Source: Paraburkholderia sp. BL9I2N2 (GTDB lineage: Bacteria; Pseudomonadota; Gammaproteobacteria; Burkholderiales; Burkholderiaceae). From it: 64,000 nt of DNA. Position numbers and translations under genes: made by a program. The stretch's first letter is position 1. Each line of letters begins with the position of its first letter. Below, one piece after another: positions 1 through 9,236 of the stretch. The stretch lies in the NCBI RefSeq assembly GCF_004339745.1, contig NZ_SMGP01000003.1:558001-622000 (forward strand), read 5' to 3'. The notes beneath the pieces are model-generated. The model was not told where the DNA came from. It was given only the letters and a program-made list of their open reading frames with translations, and made no database searches.

Positions 1-301
1 GAATCCACATTGCCACGAGTGAAAGAGTCGAGATCATGCCGACCCACGTTGCCGCGCACGCCAGCATCGCGGGCCGTGCCGGCAAGGCGGGCGCGCTCGC
101 CGGTGCGGTCACGCCGGCTTCGCGCCAGCGCTGCCAGGCAAGCAGTGTTGCAACCACCGAAAACAACAGGGCGGTGCCGGTCACGCTGCCGAGTGGCAGG
201 AGCGTGCGCCATCCACACGCCGGCGTGACCAGTGCATAGTCGGCGCTCAGCGCAGCCAGTACAGCCGAGGGCGCACCAAGCAGCGCGAGCCAGGTTCGCA
301 T
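1..301 (-). CDS. Small membrane protein of the oxidase operon, cut by the left window edge
   Basis: An open frame reads leftward from an ATG at 301 (MRTWLALLGAPS...) to the window edge without a stop, so only the first 100 residues are visible. It has about three hydrophobic stretches (residues ~5-22, ~40-60, ~80-100) separated by short polar loops. A GGAGG motif sits just before the ATG, and the ATG follows the subunit III stop by 11 bases, so it is the fourth gene of the oxidase operon. By position it matches the CoxP/subunit IV-like gene of coxMNOP-type operons. That role is inference from gene order; no catalytic motif is visible. Confidence 0.7.
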   Translation of the reverse strand, partial: MRTWLALLGAPSAVLAALSADYALVTPACGWRTLLPLGSVTGTALLFSVVATLLAWQRWREAGVTAPASAPALPARPAMLACAATWVGMISTLSLVAMWI

Positions 302-312
302 AGCGACCTCCA

Positions 313-963
313 TCACAACCGTGGGGCGACATAAAGCACTGCGTAGATCGGTAACCAGCTGAGCACGACGAAATACCAGTACAGCGCGTTCTCGCTCACA
401 TCGACAAACCGTTTTCCTTCAAAGGGTCCGGTAAATAACAATACCGCGAGCACGGCGGTATCCACCGTGTCCGTGATGAGGTGGGTCGTATGCAGGCCGA
501 GCAGCAACCATACGACAGAGCCGTACGCGTTGGCGTACCAGGTCACGTTCAGTGCGGCGAATTCGAAGCCCCGCAGCACCAGAAACACCACGGCGAATAA
601 CAGGCACACCGATAACCATAGCCGCGAGCGGACGCGATCCTGGCGGTCGGCTGCGCGTTTGGCAAGCTGATTTGGCCACATGCTCAGCATCAGCACCGCG
701 GTGTTCGCGCTTCCCCACAGGAGCGCCGGCGGCGCGGCGTTGAGCGGCCAGTGCACGGTCAGGCTGCGTAGGTAGAAATACGTCATTGCGGCGATGGCGA
801 ACACCGTGCCCTCGATCAGCATCAGGCACACGGTGCTCCACCACATCAGGCTGCGATGTCCGAAGCCGAAGCTCGGCAAGTGGCGCACATCGAGCATCAA
901 CGCGGGGGACGCGTCATTGCCGTCGGATGCCGCTTGCTGAGGAACTCTGCGAAGCTCCGTCAC
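313..963 (-). CDS. Cytochrome c oxidase subunit III (CoxO/CtaE-like)
   Basis: This is subunit III of a membrane-bound heme-copper oxidase, 216 residues and about five to six membrane helices. The frame stays open upstream inside subunit I, but the likely start is a GTG at 963 whose GTGA overlaps the subunit I stop, giving VTELRRVPQQ. The text HRSLMWWSTVCLMLIEGTVF and the closing YWYFVVLSWLPIYAVLYV are typical of subunit III, with histidines and glutamates in the helices (GLHTTHLITD). It is shorter than the seven-helix mitochondrial type and resembles bacterial five-helix forms. Subunit III stabilises subunit I turnover and carries no metal. The family call is firm; the start is inferred from the overlap. 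Confidence 0.88.
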   Translation of the reverse strand: MTELRRVPQQAASDGNDASPALMLDVRHLPSFGFGHRSLMWWSTVCLMLIEGTVFAIAAMTYFYLRSLTVHWPLNAAPPALLWGSANTAVLMLSMWPNQLAKRAADRQDRVRSRLWLSVCLLFAVVFLVLRGFEFAALNVTWYANAYGSVVWLLLGLHTTHLITDTVDTAVLAVLLFTGPFEGKRFVDVSENALYWYFVVLSWLPIYAVLYVAPRL

Positions 964-2906
964 GGCCGTTGCTCCAGTTGGACCGCTCGCCGGTTCTGGG
1001 CGCGGGTCGGCCAGAACCAGCCGATCAACGCGACCGCGACCGGCACCGATCCCCACACGACCGCCCACGGCGAAAAGATCGAGCCGATGAATAATACGGT
1101 GGTTGCCACCGCACTGATGAACGGCCAGATGGATGGTGACGGAAAGAGCAAACGCAGATCGGGCAGCGCATCGAGCGCGGTCGTCGACAGCACTTCCCGC
1201 GACTCGGCTGCAAGCCCGCTGACATAGGCCGGTTGCGCCCCTGGTTCCCAAAGCGGATCGCGCCCGTGGACGACGGGGAGAGCATCGAAATTGTGTGGCG
1301 GCGGTGGACTTGTCGTGCTCCACTCGAGTGTGCCCGCCCCCCAGGGATCGGAGCCCGCAAGCTCACCATGCCGGTAGCTGCGTATCACATTGACGACGAA
1401 AATCAGCACGCTTAAGCCGAGCGTCCATGCGCCGATGGTGGCCGTCATATTCATGCTGTCCCAGCCCATACCGTGCGGGTAAGTCCATACACGGCGCGGC
1501 ATGCCGTGCAGACCCAGCAGATGCATCGGAAAGAAAGTGACATTGAAGCCGATGAAGAACAGCCAGAATTGTATGCGTCCCAGCATTTCACTCATCAAGC
1601 GGCCGGTCGCTTTGGGAAACCAGTAGTAGAACGCACCGAATAGCGGAAAAACTGCGCCGCCCAGCAGCACATAATGCAGATGCGCAACCACGAAGTACGT
1701 ATCGTGAACCTGCAGATCGAGCGAGACAGAACTCAGCATCACACCGGTCATGCCGCCGAGCACGAGGATGAAGAAGAACCCCAGCGTGAACCATAGCGGC
1801 GTCTTCAGATTGAGGCGGCCGGTCCAGAGGGTCGCGAGCCAGCAGAAGATCTGCACGCCTGAGGGGATCGCGATCATTAGACTTGCGGCGGTAAAGAAGC
1901 TCTTGCCGAGTGCCGGAATGCTCGTCGCGAACATGTGATGCACCCATAGCCCGAAGGCGAGGAACGCCGTCATGATCAGTGCGAGCACCATCGCGGGGTA
2001 GCCGAAAATGGGGCGGCGGGCAAAGACAGGAATGATCGACGAAAGAATTCCAAGCGGTGGAATAAAAATCAGGTACACCTCGGGATGGCCGAAGAACCAG
2101 AACAGGTGCTGCCACAACAGCACATCGCCGCCGCGCGCCGCGTTGTAGAAATGCGTGCCGACCAGCCTGTCGAGAATCAGCGCGGTGCTGCCGAGCATCA
2201 CCGCCGGCATCGCGAACAGCACCATGAATTGCGTGACAAGCGTGGCCCACACGAATAGCGGCATCCGATTGAGCGACATGCCCGGTGCGCGCAGCTTGAA
2301 GATTGTCGTAATAAGCACGACCGCTTCAAGCAGGGCCGAGAGCTCGGTGAAGGTGATCATCTGCGCCCAGATGTCGACGCCCTTGCCGGTCGAATAGTCG
2401 GGGCCTGCCAGTGGCACATAGCTGAACCAGCCCGCGTCGGGACCCGCGCCCAGCAAAAACGCAACATACAGCGTCAGTCCGCCGAACACGAAAACCCAGT
2501 ATGCGTACGCGTTCATCCGTGGAAACGCGACGCTGCGCGCGCCAATCATCAGCGGCACGAGCCATGTGGCAACGGCCTGCATGATCGGCACGGCGAACAG
2601 GAACATCATCGTCGTGCCATGAATTGTGAAGAGCTGGTTGTACAGTTCCGGGCCGACCAGGCGATTGCCGGGCTGCGCGAGTTGCAACCGCATCGCCAGT
2701 GCTAGCGTGCCGCCCAGCAGAAAAAAGACGAATGTCGTGATCACGAATCTTCGGGCGATGGTCTTGTGGTTGATCGCGCAGAGCCAGCCGAACCAACCGG
2801 GCGGATCGCTCCATGTGCGCGCCAGGGCTTCGACGACCCGCGCCCCGGCGGCGGGGCCGTCCACCAGATGTTGTGGACGCCGGTCCGAGGAATGACGGTC
2901 GCTCAT
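960..2906 (-). CDS. Cytochrome c oxidase subunit I with altered proton-channel residues (CoxN/CtaD-like)
   Basis: Catalytic subunit of a heme-copper oxidase that reduces O2 to water in the inner membrane. Metal-site motifs are intact: FGHPEVY with the CuB histidine and cross-linked tyrosine, the HH pair in GLWVHHMF, and HDTYFVVAHLHYV with heme a3 and heme a histidines. Twelve core helices are followed by a C-terminal extension with two extra helices. ATG 2906 (MSDRHSS, 648 aa) forms an ATGA overlap with the subunit II stop; ATG 2924 would add six residues. Aligned by eye to the Rhodobacter enzyme, D-channel Asp132 is Ser (GARSVAFPR), Asn121 is Thr and K-channel Lys362 is Gln (SGVQIF), while Glu286 is kept. 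The family call is firm; the channel reading is from memory of the reference. Confidence 0.93.
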   Translation of the reverse strand: MSDRHSSDRRPQHLVDGPAAGARVVEALARTWSDPPGWFGWLCAINHKTIARRFVITTFVFFLLGGTLALAMRLQLAQPGNRLVGPELYNQLFTIHGTTMMFLFAVPIMQAVATWLVPLMIGARSVAFPRMNAYAYWVFVFGGLTLYVAFLLGAGPDAGWFSYVPLAGPDYSTGKGVDIWAQMITFTELSALLEAVVLITTIFKLRAPGMSLNRMPLFVWATLVTQFMVLFAMPAVMLGSTALILDRLVGTHFYNAARGGDVLLWQHLFWFFGHPEVYLIFIPPLGILSSIIPVFARRPIFGYPAMVLALIMTAFLAFGLWVHHMFATSIPALGKSFFTAASLMIAIPSGVQIFCWLATLWTGRLNLKTPLWFTLGFFFILVLGGMTGVMLSSVSLDLQVHDTYFVVAHLHYVLLGGAVFPLFGAFYYWFPKATGRLMSEMLGRIQFWLFFIGFNVTFFPMHLLGLHGMPRRVWTYPHGMGWDSMNMTATIGAWTLGLSVLIFVVNVIRSYRHGELAGSDPWGAGTLEWSTTSPPPPHNFDALPVVHGRDPLWEPGAQPAYVSGLAAESREVLSTTALDALPDLRLLFPSPSIWPFISAVATTVLFIGSIFSPWAVVWGSVPVAVALIGWFWPTRAQNRRAVQLEQRP

Positions 2907-3988
2907 TGGAGGGTTCCGAGCCATGCGACGAGGGCTTTAAGTTCCTGCGCCGAAAACTGGCTCGCGGGCATCGTCGTGCCGGGCTTCATGCTGCCCGGTG
3001 CCTTGATCCAGGACTCCATGTTCGCAGGGGTGTTCTCAAATGTTCCGGCCGCCAGCATCGGCCGGCTCATGACGTGCGTGAGATCGGGCCCGAGGACGCC
3101 GCGGGCGGACGTGCCTCGCACCGTATGACAACCGGCGCAGGCGCCGGCGGTAAAGAGGCGCTCACCTTGCGCCTGAAGGCCGTTGACAGGCTGCGGCGCG
3201 ACCGCCCGCTGATGCCCGACCCACGCGTCGTATCGGGCAGGCGACTCGGCGACGACGTCGAGAGCCATCAATGCGTGCTCCAGGCCGCAGAATTCGGCGC
3301 ATTGTCCGCGATAGGTACCCGGTTGGTCGGCCCGAAATTCGATCGTCGACGTGCGGCCCGGAATCATGTCCTTCTTACCATGCAGGTTCGGCACCCAGAA
3401 GGTGTGGATCACATCGTCTGCCTTGAGCGATACGATGACAGGCCGTCCCACTGGCACGTGCAGCTCGTTTGCGACCGCGAAGCTGCCGCCTGGCGTATCG
3501 TCGTCGTAGCGCGCTTCCCACCACCATTGATGCCCGGTCATTTCGAGATGAACGGCGTCCGCCACCGGCAGGCGCGACAACGCCCGGTCGGTCAGTACGT
3601 CGGCGAGCAGCAGGCAAAACAGCACGGCCACGGACGCAATTGACGCGCCGCTGACCACGCGACGCAGCCGTTTTTCCGGACGTTCGAGCGACTCGAGGTC
3701 AGGGCGAGTATCGCGGCTGGAGCGCGGGGCGCGGCTCACTGCGATCAGCAGCGCGATTAGAACGGCCGCGAAGACCAGCGAGCACACCGTCAGCGTGACG
3801 TTCCACAGAGCGAGGATGTGCGAGGCCTGCACTCCCGCCGGGCGCAGTGCGGTTTGGGCAGGCTCGGCATTCGCGCGAAACGCGAGGCTGCCGGAAAAGA
3901 CGATGGCAAGCCGGAACTGAGCCGGACGAAGGATTGCCGTCCTAGCCAGTTTTTCGGGCCGTACCTGATCGGCTGGGCGATTTTCCAT
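2903..3988 (-). CDS. Cytochrome c oxidase subunit II fused to cytochrome c (CoxM/CtaC-like)
   Basis: This is the electron-entry subunit. A signal-like N terminus and two membrane helices precede a periplasmic cupredoxin domain with the CuA site (HTFWVPNLHGK ... CAEFCGLEHALM, supplying the Cys-x3-Cys, His and Met ligands). The C-terminal ~95 residues form a cytochrome c domain with heme motif CAGCH and a TMPASQFS segment offering the axial Met, so electrons can arrive directly from cytochrome c or a donor (caa3-type). The ATG at 3988 is preceded in frame by a GTG at 3991; neither has a strong ribosome site. It is first in the operon and its stop overlaps the subunit I start. It ends in the usual ELKALVAWLGTL helix. 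Confidence 0.94.
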   Translation of the reverse strand: MENRPADQVRPEKLARTAILRPAQFRLAIVFSGSLAFRANAEPAQTALRPAGVQASHILALWNVTLTVCSLVFAAVLIALLIAVSRAPRSSRDTRPDLESLERPEKRLRRVVSGASIASVAVLFCLLLADVLTDRALSRLPVADAVHLEMTGHQWWWEARYDDDTPGGSFAVANELHVPVGRPVIVSLKADDVIHTFWVPNLHGKKDMIPGRTSTIEFRADQPGTYRGQCAEFCGLEHALMALDVVAESPARYDAWVGHQRAVAPQPVNGLQAQGERLFTAGACAGCHTVRGTSARGVLGPDLTHVMSRPMLAAGTFENTPANMESWIKAPGSMKPGTTMPASQFSAQELKALVAWLGTLQ

Positions 3989-4415
3989 CACTTCGGCGAC
4001 GTAGAAGTCTGACAGGGGTCAGCGCTGCCGCAGCAATCGCCATACCCAAAGCGCGGCACAACGCCCGCCAAAAAACGTTCGCTTTCACGGTGCCACTGCA
4101 TTCGTGGATGGCGAACCCCTGCCGCGCTCACCTTTTGAAATAGCCCAGACTGCGTAGCAGCCTCTAAACGTGGCGGCGAGACGACATCCCACATCGATGG
4201 TGCAGTGAATGTGGAGCCGGCACTCACCGCCTGCGGCGGTGGCAAAATCCTCCCATCGTCACATGGGATTTGCTCTCAATACGGCAGCGGCACCGACTAT
4301 CGGGCAGTTCACCATGCAAGATTCAGCAGGAAACGACTGCGCCCATAGCCGATGTGTCGCCGACGCCCGACGCCTGCACCGATCCCACCATCGCCGGGGT
4401 GTCGCATAAAAAATA
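3989..4415. other. Intergenic region upstream of the oxidase operon; no gene supported
   Basis: Both strands carry only short frames with no ribosome site and no recognisable composition. It lies between the start of the oxidase operon and the end of the stress-protein gene, both on the minus strand, so the oxidase promoter should be here. No clear promoter boxes could be named. Confidence 0.5.
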
Positions 4416-5585
4416 TTAGCCGCCTGTAACTCGGTCCCAACCGTGCCGCACGGCCGCCTTGAATCGTTCCCATCCACTTTCCAAGTAGCGCGACTCCCAA
4501 TTCTCGCGAGCGTTCGCTTCTACCCGTTGCCAGTCATGTCCGCGATACCGCTCGTCGTTTCCGAGCGTGGCTCCGTGCGCGTAGGCTCGCTGGTATTCGT
4601 CGTATGACGCACCGGTGTTCGCGTAGTGGGCGTCATAGTCCGCGCGAAATTCAGCGTCATAGGGGGTGTCGTCCAGCGGAGTAGCCGGGTCGGGCTCGCC
4701 CACAAGACCTGTCCCAGATTTGCGCTCTGTTGTTGTACCGGTGCTGTCATCTGATGAGTATGCTGCCGCAGCTGATTTGCCACTCGCGCGCGCGCCCTCG
4801 GGCGTCCGCGTGTGTCCGACGCGGGGTTCCCCCGATAACTCCTCCCCGTTTTCCACGGACGAAGTTGATCCGAGTCCCTCCGTGCGTGTCGCGACCTGCT
4901 GCATCCCACCGACAACCATCTTCGCCCCTACCGAAGCGGTGGGAGTGCCCTGTATTACTGTCCGGCCTGCCGCCGGCTCTTCGCTCGTGGGTGACCTCGG
5001 TGCGACTGGAAGGACCGACGCGTCGTGCGCACTGGCGAGATATTCCGTTGTTGACGAAGGCGCCGTGTCCGCCGCGTGTCCACCGTGTGTGATCGTCTCG
5101 CGTTGCTGCGCAGAAGTCGGCTCGTAGGGGCAGGAGTAATCGCGGGTCGTTGAGCTATCCCCACGTAGCGCCTGTTCCGAGAGCCCGGAATTATTTCGCC
5201 ATACTTTGGCGCGCTCCTCGATGTCGGCTGCGCCGGCACGGCGCATCAAATCGCGAGCAAGGTCAACTTGCATTTCGGAAACGTCTGCGCTGACGATCGC
5301 TCCACCGCGACGTATCAATTCTCTGTAATCCTCCGTTTCCGCTGGATACTGGCCACTTTTGAAGAGTCGTGCAAACAATTTTTCGAGTTGATCGAAGACC
5401 GGGTTGTGATGGAGTACGTCGCTGCTGCCCGGCGCATAAACACGCGGCCCCTTTTCAACGGGTGTGTCATTTGACATCGCGTAGATAGCAATATCGGCTT
5501 GAGCAACGCCAGCCTCGCCCAGTGTCCGTTGTGCCGAGCGCGCGTCGGCATATTTATCGAACACGCCTAATACGGTTTGTCTCAT
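4416..5585 (-). CDS. General stress protein with YflT-like N-terminal domain and disordered tail
   Basis: A 389-residue protein starting MRQTVLGVFDKYADARSAQ at ATG 5585, with GGAGGA eight bases upstream; the longer open frame upstream is rejected. The first ~130 residues resemble the YflT / general stress protein 17M fold (paired beta-alpha units with a RRGGAIVSADV strand). The middle ~180 residues are Ser/Thr/Gly/Pro-rich and probably disordered. The last ~90 residues are Tyr/Asp/His/Trp-rich with YDAEFRADYDAHY and WESRYLESGWERFKAAVRHG segments. Proteins of this kind are linked to general stress or desiccation responses; the exact role is unknown. It is monocistronic, with no clear partner. 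Confidence 0.8.
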   Translation of the reverse strand: MRQTVLGVFDKYADARSAQRTLGEAGVAQADIAIYAMSNDTPVEKGPRVYAPGSSDVLHHNPVFDQLEKLFARLFKSGQYPAETEDYRELIRRGGAIVSADVSEMQVDLARDLMRRAGAADIEERAKVWRNNSGLSEQALRGDSSTTRDYSCPYEPTSAQQRETITHGGHAADTAPSSTTEYLASAHDASVLPVAPRSPTSEEPAAGRTVIQGTPTASVGAKMVVGGMQQVATRTEGLGSTSSVENGEELSGEPRVGHTRTPEGARASGKSAAAAYSSDDSTGTTTERKSGTGLVGEPDPATPLDDTPYDAEFRADYDAHYANTGASYDEYQRAYAHGATLGNDERYRGHDWQRVEANARENWESRYLESGWERFKAAVRHGWDRVTGG

Positions 5586-6391
5586 GATTGTGTCCTCCGC
5601 AATCGTAGTTCGGTATTCCCTCCGCCATGATGGTAGTCGTCGCAACACGCGTGCCCGAGGGCTGCGACGAAGTCGCTGGCTTTCGTGGTTTTGGCTCGCA
5701 TGCGCGCCCCCAACCGTGGGCGGCCAGCAAGATGCGGCCACGCCCAAATAAGCCCCTGCCACTTATCGTTAGGCAGCACGACAACGTTGGCATTCTCCTT
5801 CGGCAGGCAGGATTTTATGTACTTGCAAGCACCGCCGTTCGTGTGGATCTCTCTGAGATTGCGGTTGTGCCGGAAAACGCCAACGACGCGTGCTTTGTCG
5901 CCGCACCACCGACAAACCCGTCCGCGAGTCCTTTCGGATCAGTCAAATGAAATGAGCACAGGAATTCCCGCATGCGCTTTCCCGCACGCTGTAGTCATTG
6001 TCGCCGCCATTAAGTGACTGTCATGTTCGACTATGGGGCAATGATGCTGGCTGAGTCTGCGACTCAGCATTCCTGACGTTTTCCGGGCAACGCAGTGCCG
6101 TTGCCACCGCCGTCGAAAATGCCGCCGGGGGACGGGCCGCCTGCCTGTGTATACAAATAGCCGACAGAGGATTGTCATGTGTTGGAATTGCGCCCACATG
6201 GAGATGCCTCGAATCGCTGGTTCGGAAAAGCGGCGGGGTTAAAAACTATTTTTAAACAAGAAGTTACGCCTCACTGTGTGCCGAAGGCGAGCTGGGCATA
6301 GATCGTGACTGGTAACTTGGTGAGCGCAGAACACAGTCGCTCAGTTAAGACCAGCTCTCGTTGCCAAACTACTTTTAATAGGTGAATCGAA
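5586..6391. other. Long intergenic region; one very small possible ORF
   Basis: No gene of normal size is supported on either strand. A 21-codon frame at 6177-6242 on the plus strand (starting MCWNCAHMEM) has a GAGGA motif upstream and is only a weak candidate. The AT-rich stretch near 6240-6262 and the 100 bases after it probably hold the promoter of the leader-peptide gene at 6392. Confidence 0.35.
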
Positions 6392-6589
6392 ATGAACACA
6401 GTGACTATCGCTGACCTGCATCAGGAGAAGGATCTCTCCTCTACCGATATGGCCCGTGTCGTTGGCGGGCACGATGTAGACAAGGAAAAAGCACTCGTTG
6501 AAGCCTACCGTGTTATCAACGGGATAGACGGTCTATTGAATACACCAGACCCAGCCCCCGCCCACGTGTCGATGAAGTTGCCTGGATAA
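6392..6589 (+). CDS. Small peptide with double-glycine (GG) leader
   Basis: A 65-residue peptide. Residues 1-26 (ending LSSTDMARVVGG) have the form of a double-glycine leader: a hydrophilic amphipathic stretch with LSxxDMxxVxGG, the signal cut by C39-peptidase ABC exporters during export of bacteriocins and related peptides. The 39-residue remainder starts HDVDKEKALVEAYRVINGID and is not cysteine-rich, so lanthionine or disulfide crosslinks are unlikely. The ATG has an AGGTG motif about nine bases upstream and an intrinsic terminator 65 bases downstream, so it looks like a single-gene unit. No exporter, immunity protein or modifying enzyme is nearby. The leader call is by motif; export and function are inference. 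Confidence 0.7.
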   Translation: MNTVTIADLHQEKDLSSTDMARVVGGHDVDKEKALVEAYRVINGIDGLLNTPDPAPAHVSMKLPG

Positions 6590-6652
6590 TTGTCGACGGT
6601 TGACAGGCTGCGGCGTAGAAAGCAAGGACACGAGTCCGGATAACAGTCAGCC

Positions 6653-6685
6653 ATAGGGGCTGGGTTACCGGCCCTTATGTTTTTT
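6653..6685 (+). terminator. Intrinsic terminator of the GG-leader peptide gene
   Basis: ATAGGGGCT and GGCCCTTAT pair as a nine-base stem with two G-T wobbles around a short loop, followed by GTTTTTT. It lies 65 bases past the peptide stop and is oriented to end that transcript. Confidence 0.7.
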
Positions 6686-6718
6686 GGCCGCTGCCGGCCT
6701 GGTCCCGTTCGACGCATT

Positions 6719-7618
6719 TCACCAACTGAAGAATAAAGTTAATGCGCGGCCTGGCCTGCCGTCGGACACCAGATGGCCGAAGAGGCCGAGCGTTGCATAA
6801 CCGTCTCGCGGAAGATTGAAGACCGAAATGGGCGACCCCGGCCGGTCGGGCAATCTCCCGGATATAGCCTCGTGAGTATTCCACACCCAGGCGCTGTTGA
6901 AGCCGTTTCGGCGGACGCATGCGATCGGCAAGTCCCAGCTTCACAACCAGCTGTCGAACGTATCCGTTCGAATGGTCGACGTCAAACCTGCGTTTGATTA
7001 GCGCTTGCACATCGCAATTTCGCCACAGTTCGATTCGAAACCGTAGGTGCGCGGTCCTTTTTCCAGCGCAGCTTTCAACCATCTAAGCGCTTTCGGATCA
7101 AGCGTCGAACGATGGCCGCGGGCAGTCGACTGATCCAGTGGCTCAAGCCCCTTCACGGCCACCATCGATCCATACGCCTTGACCGTTCGCAGGCTAACAT
7201 TCATGGCTTCCGAGACCTGCTCTGCGCTCTGGCCTGTCAGGAGCATCTCTGCTGCGGTTCTTCTTCGGGCCGCATCTCTGTCGCTAACGGGCCTTTGTCG
7301 TCGCTGGGTGTGTGCGTCGGCCACCGGATAGGTGAGGCGATTGGCGAGTCCGCGTTCCCGAACTATATGGGCGACGTGCGATGCGGAATAGCTCACTCCG
7401 AATCGTTGCAAAATAAGGCTACGCACCTGCTCGACAGTCCACGCCTTCGCTGCCATACCATGCAGCTTTGGGGAATGTTTGACAGCGCTGACGAGCCAGC
7501 TCAGGGCTTCTTCATTCAACTGCGACCTGGAGCCGTATTCGTTTAGTCGCGTCAGCTCGCGCGATTTTTTATGCACGCGCACAACTACTGCCGGGCTTAG
7601 CGTTCGGCCGAATTGCAA
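6719..7618 (-). pseudogene. Broken repeat winged-helix protein (transposase-like DNA-binding modules)
   Basis: The first frame (7618 to 6998) reads MQFGRTLSPAVVVRVHKKSR and holds winged-helix modules of the kind WTVEQVRSLILQRFGVSYSA, then stops. The reading continues in another frame from about 7030 with DVQALIKRRFDVDHSNGYVR and RLQQRLGVEYSRGYIREIAR, so one gene has been split by a frameshift and decays further near 6900. Tandem helix-turn-helix units of this sort occur in IS630-type transposases and in related regulators. No catalytic DDE domain is present. Confidence 0.6.
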
Positions 7619-7688
7619 TCAGCGATGCTTGATAGTGTGCGACCAATCTATCGCAGGATCCTGAAGGAAAGCTTAAGAACGTTATCCC

Positions 7689-8060
7689 GTGACTGTGGAT
7701 AGGCGATATGGTGTCGAAGACCGGCGCATCGTCAATGCCATTACGCTGATGGAACAGAACATCAAGCGGCCGGTTCCGACGAAGACGGTCGCCTCGCTTG
7801 TCGGCATTTCGCCGCGCCAGTTCGAACGGATGTGGCTGAAGCATTTTAATGTCAGTCCGTCGCAGTTCTATCTCGAGCTACGGCTGAAGACCGCGCAGAA
7901 GCTGCTTCATGAATCGACGTACTCACTGCTCGACATCGCCATGCGCTGGGCCGACTCCGCCGCCGTAAAGTGCAGCGCCACGGGGCTGGTCGCACCACGC
8001 AGACCTTTCACATTCTGTTTAGGCTGCGAGTCGCGCCGATCAAGGCCTTTGTTTGCATAG
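7689..8060 (+). pseudogene. AraC-family (GlxA-type) DNA-binding domain, truncated
   Basis: The frame covers most of an AraC-type double helix-turn-helix: VASLVGISPRQFERMWLKHF for the first helix pair and LRLKTAQKLLHESTYSLLDI for the linker and second pair. After AMRW the expected F-x-S-x-x-x-F-x-R recognition helix is replaced by unrelated residues, so a frameshift or deletion removed the second reading head. The N-terminal sensing domain of GlxA-like regulators is also missing. It is probably a remnant. Confidence 0.6.
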
Positions 8061-8306
8061 ATCTGTTTTCATCAACCCACGACCTGCCGTGGCTGCGCGT
8101 GGAAGCAGGGGTATACGCAACGCTGCGACGCCAATCGGCTGGATTCGCAGACGGGCTCAATAGGCTCACGTCACATCAGACTCTTAACTGGTTCGGCGTC
8201 GAGATCGCCTCCGCAGGATCCACGTGGATTTCCAGCAGGGCAGGGCGAGACCTTTGCACGAGAGTCAACGCCGATGAGACCGTCAGTACGGCCAGAATTC
8301 CAGTCA

Positions 8307-9236
8307 TCAGTTCGCCGCGCGCCTGGCGACTTTCTTTTGACGTTGTTCGGCAGCATCGACGTGCCGACGCATTGCACGTACCGAAGGCGGGACCACCCGG
8401 CGGCGAGCCAATGCCCACGGGAGCGCTCCCATCATCATGAACGCATCACGCGCGAAAGTGCCTTCACGCCACAGAAGCGCAAAGGCTCGCCCGGTCGCGG
8501 AACAGGCATCTTGCAACGGGAGACGCAGCCAGGAAATCCACGCTGCGTTGCGTGCCAGCAGCCGGCGCCTCAAGCGGCTGTCGCGCGCCCGCGACGGATG
8601 ATGATGCACCACCAGTGAGTCCATATAGACGATGGCGTGGCCGGAAGCGAGGAGGTCGAGCGCGACCAGTTCTTCTTCTCCACCCAAAAAAAGGCGCGGC
8701 TCGTATCCGCCGACCGCGCGGAACACATCAGTGCGGAAAACGCAGGCACCCGCGATGTATCCCGTCAGGGGCGGGCCGGGCAGATCACGGCTCTCCAGCG
8801 GGCTGTTGCGCATTCGGACGCACGTCTCGTCCAGTTCCAGCGACTCGCCCACCAGCACGCGCGCGCTCAGCACCGCAGCGCCCGGCGAGGCGTCGAGCAC
8901 GCGAACCGCCTGTGCCAGGGAGCCGGCCTCCCACCACATGTCGTCGTCGCAGAAGGCGACATAGTCAGTCGATACGCAGGCGACGGCCTGATTGCGGCCC
9001 GCGGCGCCCAGATTTGACGGGCACTGCACGATGCGTACATCCGGCAGAATGGCTTTGATCAGCCCCACGGTGTCGTCGCTGGATGCATTGTCCGCGACGA
9101 TCACCTGTGGCTGCTCCGGCAACGCAAGCAGGCGCGAGAGGGTGCGCATGACTTCCTGCGCGCGGTTATGCGTCAGCACGACTACCGAGATGCGATGCGC
9201 GACTGACCGGTCTGGATGATGAGCGTCAATTCTCAT
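8307..9236 (-). CDS. Family 2 glycosyltransferase
   Basis: A 309-residue GT-A fold glycosyltransferase starting at ATG 9236 (MRIDAHHPDRS) with AGAGG upstream. Visible motifs are the nucleotide-binding start RISVVVLTHNRAQEVMRTL, VIVADNASSDDTVGL, the metal-binding CDDDMWWE (DxD site), and the acceptor-side GGEEELVALDLL that supplies the usual E/D catalytic base. The C-terminal ~80 residues are Arg-rich and may be amphipathic. It probably adds a sugar to a surface glycan; donor and acceptor cannot be read from the sequence. A diverged, truncated second copy lies at 16937-17540 beside the glycan operon, so this copy may have come from that operon by duplication. Confidence 0.85.
   Translation of the reverse strand: MRIDAHHPDRSVAHRISVVVLTHNRAQEVMRTLSRLLALPEQPQVIVADNASSDDTVGLIKAILPDVRIVQCPSNLGAAGRNQAVACVSTDYVAFCDDDMWWEAGSLAQAVRVLDASPGAAVLSARVLVGESLELDETCVRMRNSPLESRDLPGPPLTGYIAGACVFRTDVFRAVGGYEPRLFLGGEEELVALDLLASGHAIVYMDSLVVHHHPSRARDSRLRRRLLARNAAWISWLRLPLQDACSATGRAFALLWREGTFARDAFMMMGALPWALARRRVVPPSVRAMRRHVDAAEQRQKKVARRAAN

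Noticed and set aside
313..1323. Reading subunit III as a 336-residue protein from 1323
   Set aside because: The first 120 residues would overlap the well-supported end of subunit I in another frame; the GTG at 963 with a GTGA overlap explains the gene.
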